Made by a program: the position numbers and the translations under genes. This document shows, piece by piece, positions 1 through 9,955 of a DNA stretch of 64,000 nucleotides. The stretch comes from Gracilaria domingensis (Eukaryota > Rhodophyta > Florideophyceae > Gracilariales > Gracilariaceae), in contig VCMS01000119.1 of the NCBI GenBank assembly GCA_022539475.1, forward strand, positions 1-64,000. The letters run 5' to 3'. Each line of letters opens with the position of its first letter. The first letter of the stretch is position 1. The notes below the pieces were generated by a model, which ran no database searches, was not told where the DNA came from, and saw only the letters and a list, made by a program, of their open reading frames with translations.

Positions 1-1200
1 GGTAAAGGGTCCCACGCTATGTGCATTGGGGCAGTAAGACTTGCTGTTGATGGCGGGTGGCTGCCTGCAGGCGAGTGGTCAGTTGGGTAAGAGCTTTCAG
101 GCAGCTTCTGGGACGATAGACGGGTTCTTTGACGGCTGGGCATGACCGACAATCCGTACGGTCTGGAAGAACGTACGTTGGCATGTGGGACAATAGAAGT
201 CCTCCGTAGTGTTTCGTACATCTGGTGGCACCAGGGGTCCGACGGAAGCGGGATAGTGCGCCCAGGTAAAGAAACGCGTGCCTGCAGGGACTCGGGGACC
301 ACCTTCTGTAGGGCGCCGTCAGGCCTGAGCGTCGTATGAGTTACTCGTTTCGGTCGACAATCCGAACAAGGTAACCCGGTTGCCCGACACTCTCCGTACG
401 GATTGGCAGAAAAGGGTAATGCGCCTGAGCTCGTACGCACGTTCTCGGGCAGGTGATGGGTACGGATTTCGTTGTTTCCGTGGCAGTGGCGAGCACTTCC
501 GGTATTGTGCCTGGTGGGATTCCGTTCGATCTTGGCAATCTATGCAGACGTTTCGTATATTCTTGTCCGGTCTACGTGGATGTTGCTATAACGAGGCCGT
601 AGTCCGGACGGTCGTCGATGCACGAAACAGGGGACCTCGTCGGTCTGCGTGAATGTGTCTCTCCGTCCGTTTGGATTCGTGAGAGGCAATCTGCCGCTCG
701 GTGTTTGATACGCCGGTCGTGAATGACGTCGAAGTCGTACTCCACAGGCGTAGGCGCCTACGTGCGCAGTCGCCCTGAGGCGTTCCGCTAGGTTCAGTAT
801 CCACCTCAACGAGTGGTGATCCGTCGCGAACAGTGAATTTTGCTCCTTCCAAATACGGTCGGAGGTGCAGGATAGCCCATACTACAGCGGAGGCATTCCG
901 TTCGGTCGTGAATACTTTCCGCTCGTCTTGGTTACGCGAGCGGCTTCACAGTATCCGATTGGGAGAAGGTCCCATCGGGTTGCCTCTGGAGGAGGGCACG
1001 CAACCTGAGCGGTCACACGCGTCTGGTGTCCAAGTACGTTATGGATATCTGTTTCGGGATGGCCAGTATCGGGGCCGTACCAGCGTTTGGCGAAGTTCGT
1101 CGAATGTCCTCGCTATTCCGTAGTCGGTAAGGGTTTGAAGCTAGTAAGGTGCCCTTTTCATTTCTGCTTCAGGGAAGCCGCTATCCGTCAAGTTCTGTAC
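1..1200 (-). other. Unrecognisable remainder of gypsy pol
   Basis: By position this should hold RNase H and the start of integrase. I see no intact RNase H or HHCC/DDE motif in any frame. Base composition and the CGTACG excess match the rest of the element, so I assign it as decayed pol by context only. Confidence 0.4.
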
Positions 1201-2137
1201 GAACCGGCCCGGGGAAAGGGAAAGAAAGGAAGCCGGGTTGCAAAGACCAGGAACGAGCGGGAGTTCGTTGCGTAGGTGGGCGGCTTCGCCTGCTTGATGG
1301 CCTCCTGCGTCTTCGTAGACACCTGTAGCTTGCCCGGACGGATGATATGGCCGAGGTAGTCGACCGTTCCACTAAAGAAATGACATTTGTCCAGTCGTAG
1401 GGTAGTTCCTGCGGAACGTAAGCATGTGAGGATTGTCCGTACGTGTTCGTAGTGTTCTTGTACTAATCGTTCTGGAGTAGATGATCACGTCATCCAGGTA
1501 AACCAGTGCGTACTGCCACTTAACACGTGATAGGATGATGTCCAGAGCCTCTGGAACGTAGCCGGGGCGTTCTTGAGTCCAAAAGGCATCCGTACGTAGC
1601 GGTAGAGGCCATGTGGGACGTGAAGGCTGTCTGTCCCGGTCGGCTTCGTCCACTTCGGTCTGCCAGTATCCGCTATTGGCGTCCAGTGTGGAGAATATCC
1701 TTGCGTCTCCTAACGAGTCTATGCATCGTCCATTCTTGGCAGAGGGTATGTATCCCGTACGGTCAGGCATTTAAACGGCGGTAGTCGACGCAAAAACGTA
1801 GGCTTCCATCTTTCTTCTGTGCAAAGACGACCGGACTGGCCATTCTGCGGACGATGGTTCTATCACCCCTGCTGCCAGCTGTTGGGTTATCTCCTTACGT
1901 TCAAGTTCCCGTCGGGCGGGTCCTGCACGGTAAGGCATCTGGAATATCGGCTTGGTGCCGGGTTCCAGCTGTATCCGATGCTTTGCGGCGGAGATCTTGC
2001 CCTAAATGGCCATCCCACATGTCCTTGAACGGTCGGAGGAGTTCAATGACTGTGTCGCGTTCTTTCTCATACTCGGGGCTGATTTGAACGCGTTGGGGCC
2101 AATCGGGCTGGTCAGAACGCCGTGGAGGTTGGTCCAA
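1201..2137 (-). pseudogene. Broken reverse transcriptase of the gypsy element
   Basis: Fragments of one RT lie in different minus-strand frames. Around 2137-1840 are the pre-fingers and fingers (QMPYRAGP, ITQQLAAGVIEPS, and the remains of an FCVDYR box). Around 1770-1372 are the palm with [11 protein letters not shown] and the catalytic box YLDDVIIYS. Around 1381-1200 is the thumb side (DYLGHIIRPGKLQV, AIKQAKPPT). At least three frame changes and one stop interrupt it. The spacing is that of a Ty3/gypsy RT, but it is inactive. Confidence 0.75.
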
Positions 2138-2147
2138 GCGGTATCTT

Positions 2148-2953
2148 CTAAAGCGGTATCCTCCCCTCCTGAGAGTCGTCGCTCCGCGGCCTAGCTGGGT
2201 GAAGGGGGGTGATTAGTGCTATAGGGGACGGGAGGGCGAGACCGATGACGGTACGTTTGTGGAGGTGCACCGGTCGGTCCGAGACGTTAGCAACTTGAAC
2301 GAAGAAGGGAACGTCCGGACGTAGATCCATGACGCCGTTCGCGAGCAGTGTTAGCTCTAACGAACTGCCCGTGCGGTGGTGTGATTGTAGAAATACCAGA
2401 CCGGACGCCTTGGTTGTTACTTGTACCCTGGTTTCGGACATGGGGGGTAACGTAACAGGTCGGGCGACGTGTATCTTGTTAGAGGGCACATTCCGCTCCG
2501 GTTGGACTGGGTATTTCCGTACGGACGTGGGCGTGTGGGGACCGTACGCGTGGGACAATATCGAGACAGGCCGTGAATGGCGCAGGAGGATCGTCCGTTT
2601 TGGGGGTAAGATTCCCAATACGTATCGATCGATAAAGGACGTGCCGAGTAGGACGCTTGTGGCGAGGTTCGATACCACAAGGAATTGTACTCGTACGTGA
2701 AGGTCTCCAATGCGGACAGCAGCGGGAGAACACCCACGACCTCCATACGGTTGCGTGAAGCGTCCGTAATGCGTGGCTTTACGTCCGTTCGGAGACGAGA
2801 TTGCCATCGCGGTAGAAGGTGCCGCTCGTGGATCAGAGAAGGACCGGCTCCGGTATCTAGAACACCCGTGAGCGGATACATTAGGGTAGATGTGAGGCCC
2901 ACGGAAAGGTGAACTTTGTAATTTGCACTCGCGAATAAAACAGTGTCGTCCAT
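2148..2953 (-). pseudogene. Broken aspartic protease segment of the gypsy element
   Basis: Two overlapping minus-strand frames share this stretch. The first (2953 to about 2700) carries the retropepsin-type motif GVLDTGAGPSLIH, so the catalytic Asp is present. The second (about 2700 to 2148) continues with SVLLGTSFIDRYVLGILPP, the usual second half of such proteases (an ILG-type strand), then a Pro-rich linker toward RT. A frameshift near 2700 separates them, so no functional protease can be made. Order and distance from Gag and RT match a Ty3/gypsy pol. Confidence 0.7.
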
Positions 2954-3028
2954 ACGTTCTGGGTGTCGAGAGTCAGGTCTGTTCTGTCCGCACTGGTTGG
3001 TTTGGGCTTGTCGCCCGGTGTGGCGAGG

Positions 3029-5272
3029 CTATCCGGCATCGGAGGAGACGACGCCCCTACGCATCCTCCGGCTCGTTTTCCTGTTCCAAAACGGTCTCTT
3101 CCACCAGCATGGCTGCCTGCCGAGGCTGGGCGTAAGAGGTACTACTCGGGCCAATATTACGGAAACCGATATTGGATGGCGGTGGCGTGTTTCTCCGTGT
3201 GGATATGCCGGTGCCGTAGTACCTTCGTCGCGCCGGCGTTGGTAGTTTTGCTCGCGGATTGCGAGGAGTTTAGCTTTAACGTCCGGTGGGAGAAGTTGAC
3301 AGCAGTTCGGCTCTCGCGAGAGCCAAATCCTGCACGGACGGTCCCTTGACGCCGCGCCAGGGGGGTTGCTCGATCTTTGGCCGGGCGTACTGGGGAATGA
3401 CCGTGCGGAAGTCGCTGGGGTGGTTGCACTTGGTGTGGTGGGTGGTGACGGCATGGAAGACCCCTGGGAAACGATGAGGACATCTTCGCCGTCGTCGTCC
3501 GACAGGGAATACGTCGAGGCCGAGGGGGACTCGACCTGGTGCACCTTCCTTATCGTACGAGTGGCACGAGGCCGAGCAGACGTAGTCTGCGTGTGTACCC
3601 GAACGGACTGGCGGCGTGAGGCGCGGTGAGTATCGCCGTACGATTCCGCATAACGGGCGAGCGCGTCGTATCCGATACTGGGATGGGTGGTGAGGTGATT
3701 CCGCACCTTTGACCGTATGGCGGGCAAAAGTCCTTCGACAAATAAGCCCTTCAAGTCCCGATCGGTGTATACGTTACCACAGCGGAGGGCTTTCGTCCAG
3801 AGCTTCTGGGCGAATTCCGTTTCGGACATCCCTGACGACTGGGTGTAAAACGTCACCTCTGCGGACGCCGTGGCGATGACTTCATCCGTGGCGTAGGTGG
3901 TCAGTAAGAAATTTACCACCTCTTCGTACGTATGGAGCGCTTCATCGCGAGGCCTGTCGACCGCTCCCGACTCACCGATGAGGCGGGATTGGACCAGAGC
4001 GTGTGCGGGCCCGGTTAGGTAGAACTGGAAGCACCACAGTGCCGCTCCTTCTGTCAGTCCGTTATGGTTGCAAGCGGTTTTGAACCGCTGCAAGAAATTG
4101 AGAACGAAGATGGGATCCGTTCCGGAAAATGAATGTCCTTTCATCTGGACGTTCAATTTCTTTTGATAGCGCGCGATCTTGCGTGCTACCTTCGAGTCGT
4201 ACTTATGGCTGCGCCGAATGAGCCGGTACGTACGGTAGTCCACAACCTTGGTGAACTTGACGTTCAGAGATCGGAGGCGCTTAAGCGTCAACTTGTCCGA
4301 TCGGGAACGTCGCCGTTCGGACTTGCGTTTTCTTCGGGGGCTTTGAGAGTCCCCAGAGTCATCCGAGTCGGTCTGCTCATCCTCTGATGATGAGCGCGAG
4401 GACGCGGAGTCAGTATCTGAATGTCGTCGCCCTCTGCGGCGGCGACGATTCTTCCGTCTACGTACGGAACTGTCCGAATCGGAATGCTTGCTCGGTTTAC
4501 TGCCTCGTTTGCGGTGATTCCTCCCGTCGTCGGAGGAATCGCTCGAGCTTCCGTCCGGGTCACCCTGAGGGGGTACTGGTGGGAGATAGACACCGGTCGG
4601 ATCCCTCTGCGGATCCTTCTCCATTTCCGGTCCCTGTCTCTCACCGCGACTAGGTGCGTTGTCCGTTTGGTCAGTGTCAAACTTTGGGGGTTGGGGTGGT
4701 AGCTTAGCTACCAAAGCGGCCAAGGTGTTACTCAGATTCTCTTGCATTCCGCTTTCGGTACGTCTGGATCCCAGCGCATCGTTCACGATGCGGTGTATGA
4801 TCGGTGTGATGTCACGACGCATCAATTCCGGGATACGGTCCTTGAGATATAATTCGACCGCCATGGGTACATGAACCTCGATCTCCGTGCGAAGTCCCTC
4901 CAGGGCGTACGGGGCTATTTCGGCCCATAGTTCGTGGGGTGGTCTCCGTCCGGTCTGAGGTATAGGCGGGAGTGCCGCCGTCCCAGGTGGTACAATCTCA
5001 GTTCTCAAAGGGGGCCCGGAGTTCTTACTCCTCTCTTTCTTCCTTCGGTCCGATTTGGTTTGCAAGTTGCCTTCACGGATTACCCGTTCGGGCTCTTCTG
5101 AGGGGGTCACGTAGGCCGTCGCGGTACTTCGGGTGCTCCGGCGGCCTACCGAGGCATGGTCCGAAGCGGCGCGAGGGGCGGCCAAAGTGGACTCAGCATT
5201 GTCTTCTGCGACCTGCCGTTCTCCTTGATCTCCGTGTGGACGTTCGAGCTCATCTTCGAGTATCGTTTCCAA
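3029..5272 (-). CDS. Gag-like protein of the decayed gypsy element (747 aa)
   Basis: Long open frame on the minus strand, not recognised as a host gene. The N-terminal third is hydrophilic. Residues about 230-330 form a very basic Arg/Ser-rich tract (runs of RRRRR and SDSD, RS-like). Residues about 350-540 are a folded, Trp- and Leu-rich region resembling a retrotransposon capsid domain (FVLNFLQRFKTACNHNG, WCFQFYLTGPAHAL). The C-terminal part is Ser/Pro/Thr-rich and contains spaced Cys residues (PCRIW...NCCQLLPP) that may be what is left of a nucleic-acid-binding knuckle. The protease frame starts directly downstream. The last 60 codons may be out of frame relative to the ancestral protein. 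It is the only part of this element without a stop, so its loss is recent or the frame is still under some constraint. Confidence 0.7.
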   Translation of the reverse strand: METILEDELERPHGDQGERQVAEDNAESTLAAPRAASDHASVGRRSTRSTATAYVTPSEEPERVIREGNLQTKSDRRKKERSKNSGPPLRTEIVPPGTAALPPIPQTGRRPPHELWAEIAPYALEGLRTEIEVHVPMAVELYLKDRIPELMRRDITPIIHRIVNDALGSRRTESGMQENLSNTLAALVAKLPPQPPKFDTDQTDNAPSRGERQGPEMEKDPQRDPTGVYLPPVPPQGDPDGSSSDSSDDGRNHRKRGSKPSKHSDSDSSVRRRKNRRRRRGRRHSDTDSASSRSSSEDEQTDSDDSGDSQSPRRKRKSERRRSRSDKLTLKRLRSLNVKFTKVVDYRTYRLIRRSHKYDSKVARKIARYQKKLNVQMKGHSFSGTDPIFVLNFLQRFKTACNHNGLTEGAALWCFQFYLTGPAHALVQSRLIGESGAVDRPRDEALHTYEEVVNFLLTTYATDEVIATASAEVTFYTQSSGMSETEFAQKLWTKALRCGNVYTDRDLKGLFVEGLLPAIRSKVRNHLTTHPSIGYDALARYAESYGDTHRASRRQSVRVHTQTTSARPRATRTIRKVHQVESPSASTYSLSDDDGEDVLIVSQGSSMPSPPTTPSATTPATSARSFPSTPGQRSSNPPGAASRDRPCRIWLSREPNCCQLLPPDVKAKLLAIREQNYQRRRDEGTTAPAYPHGETRHRHPISVSVILARVVPLTPSLGRQPCWWKRPFWNRKTSRRMRRGVVSSDAG

Positions 5273-5990
5273 TTCGGTGCTGTAAACTCCGTGCGGTCTC
5301 GAATTCCACTTCTAAGTCGGGAGACCAGTGTGATATAGTACGTATCGGGAGAAAACCCGAAGCGGTCTTGAGGCGACGGAGTTAGCTGCGGCTCGAGGGA
5401 GCGACTGTAATGAATCCGTACGGGGAGTAAGGAGGAAGCACCGGGCGGTCAGCGGGGAGAGTGGGCGGTTGGTATCACCAAGCACGTTCAGGAGCGTGCA
5501 AAAGGGTACGAACGGCCTAATAAACCTTGTAGTACTTAGCTTAACGGCCTGTCGGTAGCGCTACTTGACGAGCAAGACGTACGGCAAAGGGTGCTTGGTG
5601 TTTACAACGTGAGGTCATGGCGAGGTTGGGGTCTACCTAAATATCGGGTAAACCCGCCTCTGTGCAGCCTCTAGGTAGCAACTTACAGTACTATATTACG
5701 CCTGTCACCGTCCGACCGGCACACGTGTCTTACGTACGTTTGGGACCGATATCTGATGCGGGGACAATCACGCGTACAACTATCCGCTCGGGCCAGCCCG
5801 ACACGTACGACACGGCACTCCTCTCAATCCACTCCGTCCGTGCGGTCAGCCAGATCGTGCTATACGACATCACCTCCGTCTGCAAGTCAGGAAGAGTTCG
5901 CCCGGAGTTACGCCCGGCACGTGTCGACCTCACCGGAGGGCTATACTGCTGCGCCACCCTTCATAGGGAGCAAGGCTGAACACCTTGAGA
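5273..5990 (-). other. Leader/LTR region upstream of gypsy Gag
   Basis: No supported coding sequence. Composition (CpG-rich, five CGTACG hexamers) matches the element. The 5' LTR and primer-binding site of the minus-strand element should be here, but without the second LTR in the window I cannot delimit them. Confidence 0.4.
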
Positions 5991-6885
5991 GTGCCGCGCA
6001 CGCGGGTGGTTTTTGTCTCCTTCCGCGCAGTGGTTTTGCTCTACAGAAACATATGAGAATTAAATCTATATATCTTTCTTTTTTACTATGCTTGGGATAT
6101 CATTCAAACAATGGTTACAACCCGAAAAAGAATAAATAATATCACCGCTCTACGGGAAGTTTGATCTTGCTAACCAGATCTCTGCATCTGTTGATCTTCT
6201 TTGGTAATAATAATATACATTAATCAATGTCAATAAAATTTAAAGAAAGATGTTTTTAAGAACTGCTTACAACCGAGGATGAAATTAATGATCATCTAAA
6301 GTCTTATTAGAAAACGTTTGTTTTTGTACAGTTTATATTCTCCTTAAACGGCTCTACATGAAGCTTTTGAAATATTTTTAGTTATAAAATAATTGATGTC
6401 TAACGATTTTATTTGACTTCATTTTTATTCTTTTTCTCATGCAGTTCTCGCAGTAATAACGAATCACGGCTAGTTTCAGAAAAAATATATTTCAGAATTG
6501 CATAATAATGAGCGGGTTTCAATGGCATGGACATCTACGAGTAACGTTCTTAATTTGCGTGATACAGAATGCTGTATTGAAGTATTATTAAATATTGAGA
6601 AGAAATTTAAACTGACAACTATAGAGACTAGATTTTTCACCAGATTGCTGCAATATATGGTCCAGCAAACGTGTTTTGGCTTTCGTGCGGCTCAGTGTGG
6701 GCGTACCACGAAATAATGGCGACCTTTACTTTTTTTCTCTGCGAAACCTATCACATTACGATATGAATTGGTTAATATGACCTGCCTAGATTTACTGAGT
6801 TTTATATTTTACTGTATGTACTTTTGCTTAGCTCGCAGCTACTGTTGCTTCATTACAAGATGCGCCGTGTTCAGACCGTAGACCA
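5991..6885. other. AT-rich spacer without a supported gene
   Basis: Composition drops abruptly to AT-rich at about 6045. Short frames such as 6498-6716 have no recognisable features. Nothing is called here. Confidence 0.5.
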
Positions 6886-6957
6886 GACCGCGGTCAGCGG
6901 AATTCATAGCCGAGATCGTGGTCATGATCTCGGCTATGGACCCGGCTGACCGCTGTC
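6886..6957. repeat. Nested palindrome, copy A
   Basis: Outer arms 6886-6898 and 6945-6957 pair at 12 of 13 positions, and the inner 9 bp GCGGTCAGC/GCTGACCGC is perfect. Inner arms CATAGCCGAGATC (6905-6917) and its exact complement (6926-6938) flank an 8-nt centre. A related copy lies about 220 bp downstream. Confidence 0.85.
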
Positions 6958-7108
6958 CACGCCCAAGCCATGACACGAATAGAACAACCTACAAAATTTA
7001 ATCGTCGTTTCTACACGTGGCAAGCGCCGTGGCAAGGTCAGTGGTCTGCGCATACCGGCCAGCCAATGTACACGTGTGGTAGCGCATGCACTGTGTTCAG
7101 ACGGCGGA

Positions 7109-7186
7109 CCGGAGCGCGATCAGCACAGTTCATAGCCGAGATCATGACCATGATCTCGGCTATGAACTCCGCTGACCGCGGTCCGG
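7109..7186. repeat. Nested palindrome, copy B
   Basis: Inner arms of 19 bp (7128-7146 and 7149-7167, ending CATG) are perfect complements around a 2-nt centre. Outer arms 7109-7124 and 7171-7186 match at 14 of 16 positions. The inner core ATAGCCGAGATC is shared with copy A, and both are preceded by GTGTTCAGAC, so the two are duplicates of one module. Confidence 0.85.
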
Positions 7187-7594
7187 TGAAGGGGTTATGA
7201 ATAGCCTGACGTTTGTGTGGGTCATAATACCGGAGTCGTGCAGAGCCCAGCGAATACGAGCCATTTTCTCCAATCGGTTGAGCAGTACGTCAACAAAACG
7301 TTCAAGACAACTGTCAGAGCCATACGGGACAAACTTCTGAGCATTGCGTCTCTACCGTTAACGTCTATTGGTGTCAAACTCATGCTTGGAGTATGTGGGT
7401 AGAAGATCATAACGGTCGCGGATGCTATTTGAAGTTTTGATGCATGCGGACTGTGGCCAATGGACTAACCGTTTTTTCAATAAGTGTGACAATAAGTTTG
7501 ATGAGAGTCCTTCTGAGCGTGGTGACAAAATGAAGAATCTGCCATCCCGGCTTCCAACGTTCCGTCCGCGGCGTTAAGACGCAGAAGCCTTACT
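7187..7594. other. Spacer with a 61-codon frame of unknown status
   Basis: A plus-strand frame at 7217-7402 has plausible codon content but no recognisable motif. It may be the 5' piece of the decayed coding sequence that follows. No gene is called. Confidence 0.3.
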
Positions 7595-8053
7595 CGCAGT
7601 CAGCAATTTGCTCAGTCGTTCTCGACTCGGCGCACCCACAGCTCTGAGCAATATTTCGGAGATTATAAGAGAGTATTATATCACTTCTGAAGTAGCGGAG
7701 CAGTACGTTGCATAACTCGTCGACACAGTTTCTCGCAGAAGTGCTGCAGGGAGCAAAGTGGTGTCTGCTGGGCTTCCAGCTCAGTACCTTACCGTACAGG
7801 ATCTTATTGACGGCCGTATGGCACAGCCGAGTCGCAGTTCTGGTGTTTGCAGTACGTCTGCAGGACAGGCACTTGCGGTTATCGAGGGTGGTGAATGAAA
7901 GAGCGATAATGCGCCGACAAGCCATGGACGCTTGAAGCAAGAAATTGCAGAGGCTGTGTTACAGTTCTCCAACAGTCTTAGCGTTCCGACCACTGGTCGT
8001 TCTTTTGGCTGTCAAAAGAACACGCCGGGTTGTGATGATAGTGATTTGTAATT
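7595..8053 (+). pseudogene. Decayed coding stretch of unknown function
   Basis: One plus-strand frame reads as protein-like for about 150 codons (segments such as SNISEIIRE, GLPAQYLTVQDLIDG, LKQEIAEAVLQFSNSLS) but is interrupted by a TAA near 7712 and a TGA near 7897. Hydrophilic with Ser/Gly-rich linkers. I do not recognise a family. It could belong to the same decayed unit as 9956-11563, which is on the same strand and equally degraded, but nothing in between joins them. Confidence 0.35.
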
Positions 8054-9955
8054 CACCGTAATGATTGATCGACTGGGTTGTTGTTGTCGAATCTGTTGAG
8101 GAATTTGCTTCAAATTGAGCCATTTTTCTATAATTCTGTGGCTTAAACTTTGCTCGCAAAATCGGTGCTACGGACTAGATAAGTAACGTGGCCGTTGTTT
8201 CTTGTCATTTCGTACAGATTTAAAGCGTTGGAGCTATCCACATTGGCCTCAATTGGGCTTAAGAACTTTGGACGGAAACGCTGTGACTGATTCTGGAAAG
8301 TTGTTTCCAGATTAGCCGCTGGGAAGGGTAGATAGTGCATACTTTAGGCTTACACCACGCCTTTACTGAGCCACAAACCCAATATCAGACGCCGTGGAAT
8401 AATCTACGTCAAGGCAACATCTTATTAGCTTCTGCCGTCCGTTGCCAATTCCCACATCGCCCCGTCAATGAAAACGGTTTATTAAAAAATAGTGCAGTAC
8501 ACGTCATAGCTCACAAAGTAGTGCGTCAATTACAGTGCTACATATTTCCTGAGCAAAAAGGTTTTCTACGCCTAATTGAATTTAACATCTGTATGATTTA
8601 AGCAAAGGGTCAGGTCTAGATGATACTTATTTCTTCCATACACTACCTTTCAAGGAAGAAAACTTTCCCGAGAAGTACCTCGCATTCACTAAACTGTAAT
8701 ATCCAAATCTTGTTCAGTATTCAAAGAACGTCTATATAAGGTAGCAGACGTTGTAGATAATGACGCAAAAAAGCAATTGTTCATTTAATTTACAAAGATA
8801 TATAGAAGTTTTGGTATTTTTGTTTACTTACTACACGAGATATATCTTTTCAGAGCATATATACCGCTCTCTTGCCTCTCGAAAGTTAAGAACTGCATAT
8901 ATAGTTTGTAGAACAGGTTTAGTGGGTTTAAAGAAATTGCGATTTCCCTAGAAATGACAAAGAAAGTTTAGAAGAATCTCATGTCTTAAAGAAGATAAGA
9001 ACTTTTGAGTTCTAGCCAAGTGAAGAACTTCTCGCACAAGAGCCGGTGATGGTGCAGACTTTACAATTTTCTTTCATACAGCGATGTATGCGAAAAGCAA
9101 CGCGCAGAAGTAAGGCAAAACCGTGCACAAATTATTTGAAAAGATCTTTTAATTTATCTTTGCAAAATGTTTCGTTGTATTGCACTCTTGAATAGCTCCT
9201 CCAACTGGAGCAAAAGTAGGCGGTACCCCCAAGCAAGGAGTGTGAGGAAGACAGAGAGGTCTCTCTAAGTATTCCGCCGTCGTCCACTTTCCGTAATTGC
9301 TGATAAAAAATACATTCTCGTTCCTTCAATTGCCATCTTTCTGACAGCGCCTTAGATCTCTGATGCCCGCATCTCCCGGTCGAGCGGCGCGCGCCTACTC
9401 GTGCGGTAGCGCGGTGCGCCACGCGTGCAAGCTGCCTGGCCTGCGCGATGGACAGACGTGGCACGCCAGTGGCGCGACACACGTGTATCATTAATTTTTT
9501 GCGCATAAGTTTTTGCGCATGCGGTAGAGCGGCGCGCGCCACCTCGTGCGTCATTGGCAGGCGAAGCGCGCTATGGAATGCACTAAAGCCCCCACTCGCG
9601 CGTTCCTGGCGCGCAGCGCTTCCACTGACTGCGCCCGTCGTGCGCAGTACAAAATCACCCGGCGACGACCGAAAGCGCGCTCCGATTGCGGAGGGAGGAC
9701 GGCGACTGTCCTGGCCTCGCTCTCTGCCCTAAGCAGTTCCGCGGCCGCCTCTGAGCTTCCAAAGTCGTTTGGATCCGTGTCTGCTGTGCGCCACTTGCTC
9801 ACCAGCCAGCATTTCTCCGCCAAGATGCGCGTCGCGCGCTCGGTCAAGCAGACGCCCAAGGCCACCCCGCAGCCTTGCCCTTTATGCGCCGAGAACGAGT
9901 TGGCCTGCGTCGCCTCCAGTGAGCATCTCCTCCGCCTAGAAGCAGCTGCTCTGGC
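8054..9955. other. Gene-poor spacer: AT-rich, then CpG-rich from about 9360
   Basis: 8054-9130 is AT-rich with only short frames (for example 8335-8601). From about 9360 to 9955 the sequence becomes CpG-rich with a near-direct repeat of GAGCGGCGCGCGCC (9383 and 9528 regions). Frames on both strands run through it because stops are rare at that GC content. I do not support any of them as genes. Confidence 0.4.

Larger units (their letters stand above)
1..5990 (-). mobile_element. Decayed Ty3/gypsy-like retrotransposon, 3' end cut off by the window
   Basis: Reading the minus strand from about 5990 down to 1 gives Gag, an aspartic protease (DTGA active site), then an RT with a YLDD box, which is the Ty3/gypsy order. 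Gag is open but pol is broken by several frameshifts, and RNase H and integrase are reduced to unrecognisable scraps toward position 1. The upstream LTR must lie between 5273 and about 5990, but I could not fix its ends. The composition is distinctive: CpG is kept and the hexamer CGTACG is very frequent, and both stop near 5.99 kb where AT-rich DNA begins. This marks the likely outer edge of the element. Confidence 0.8.

Noticed and set aside
5331-5990. A TGTGATATAG...CA interval as the 5' LTR of the decayed gypsy element
   Set aside because: No matching inverted end, target duplication or second LTR in the window to confirm it.
9132-9554. 140-codon minus-strand ORF
   Set aside because: His/Arg/Ala-rich translation of a CpG-rich repeat stretch, no homologous feature or neighbour support.
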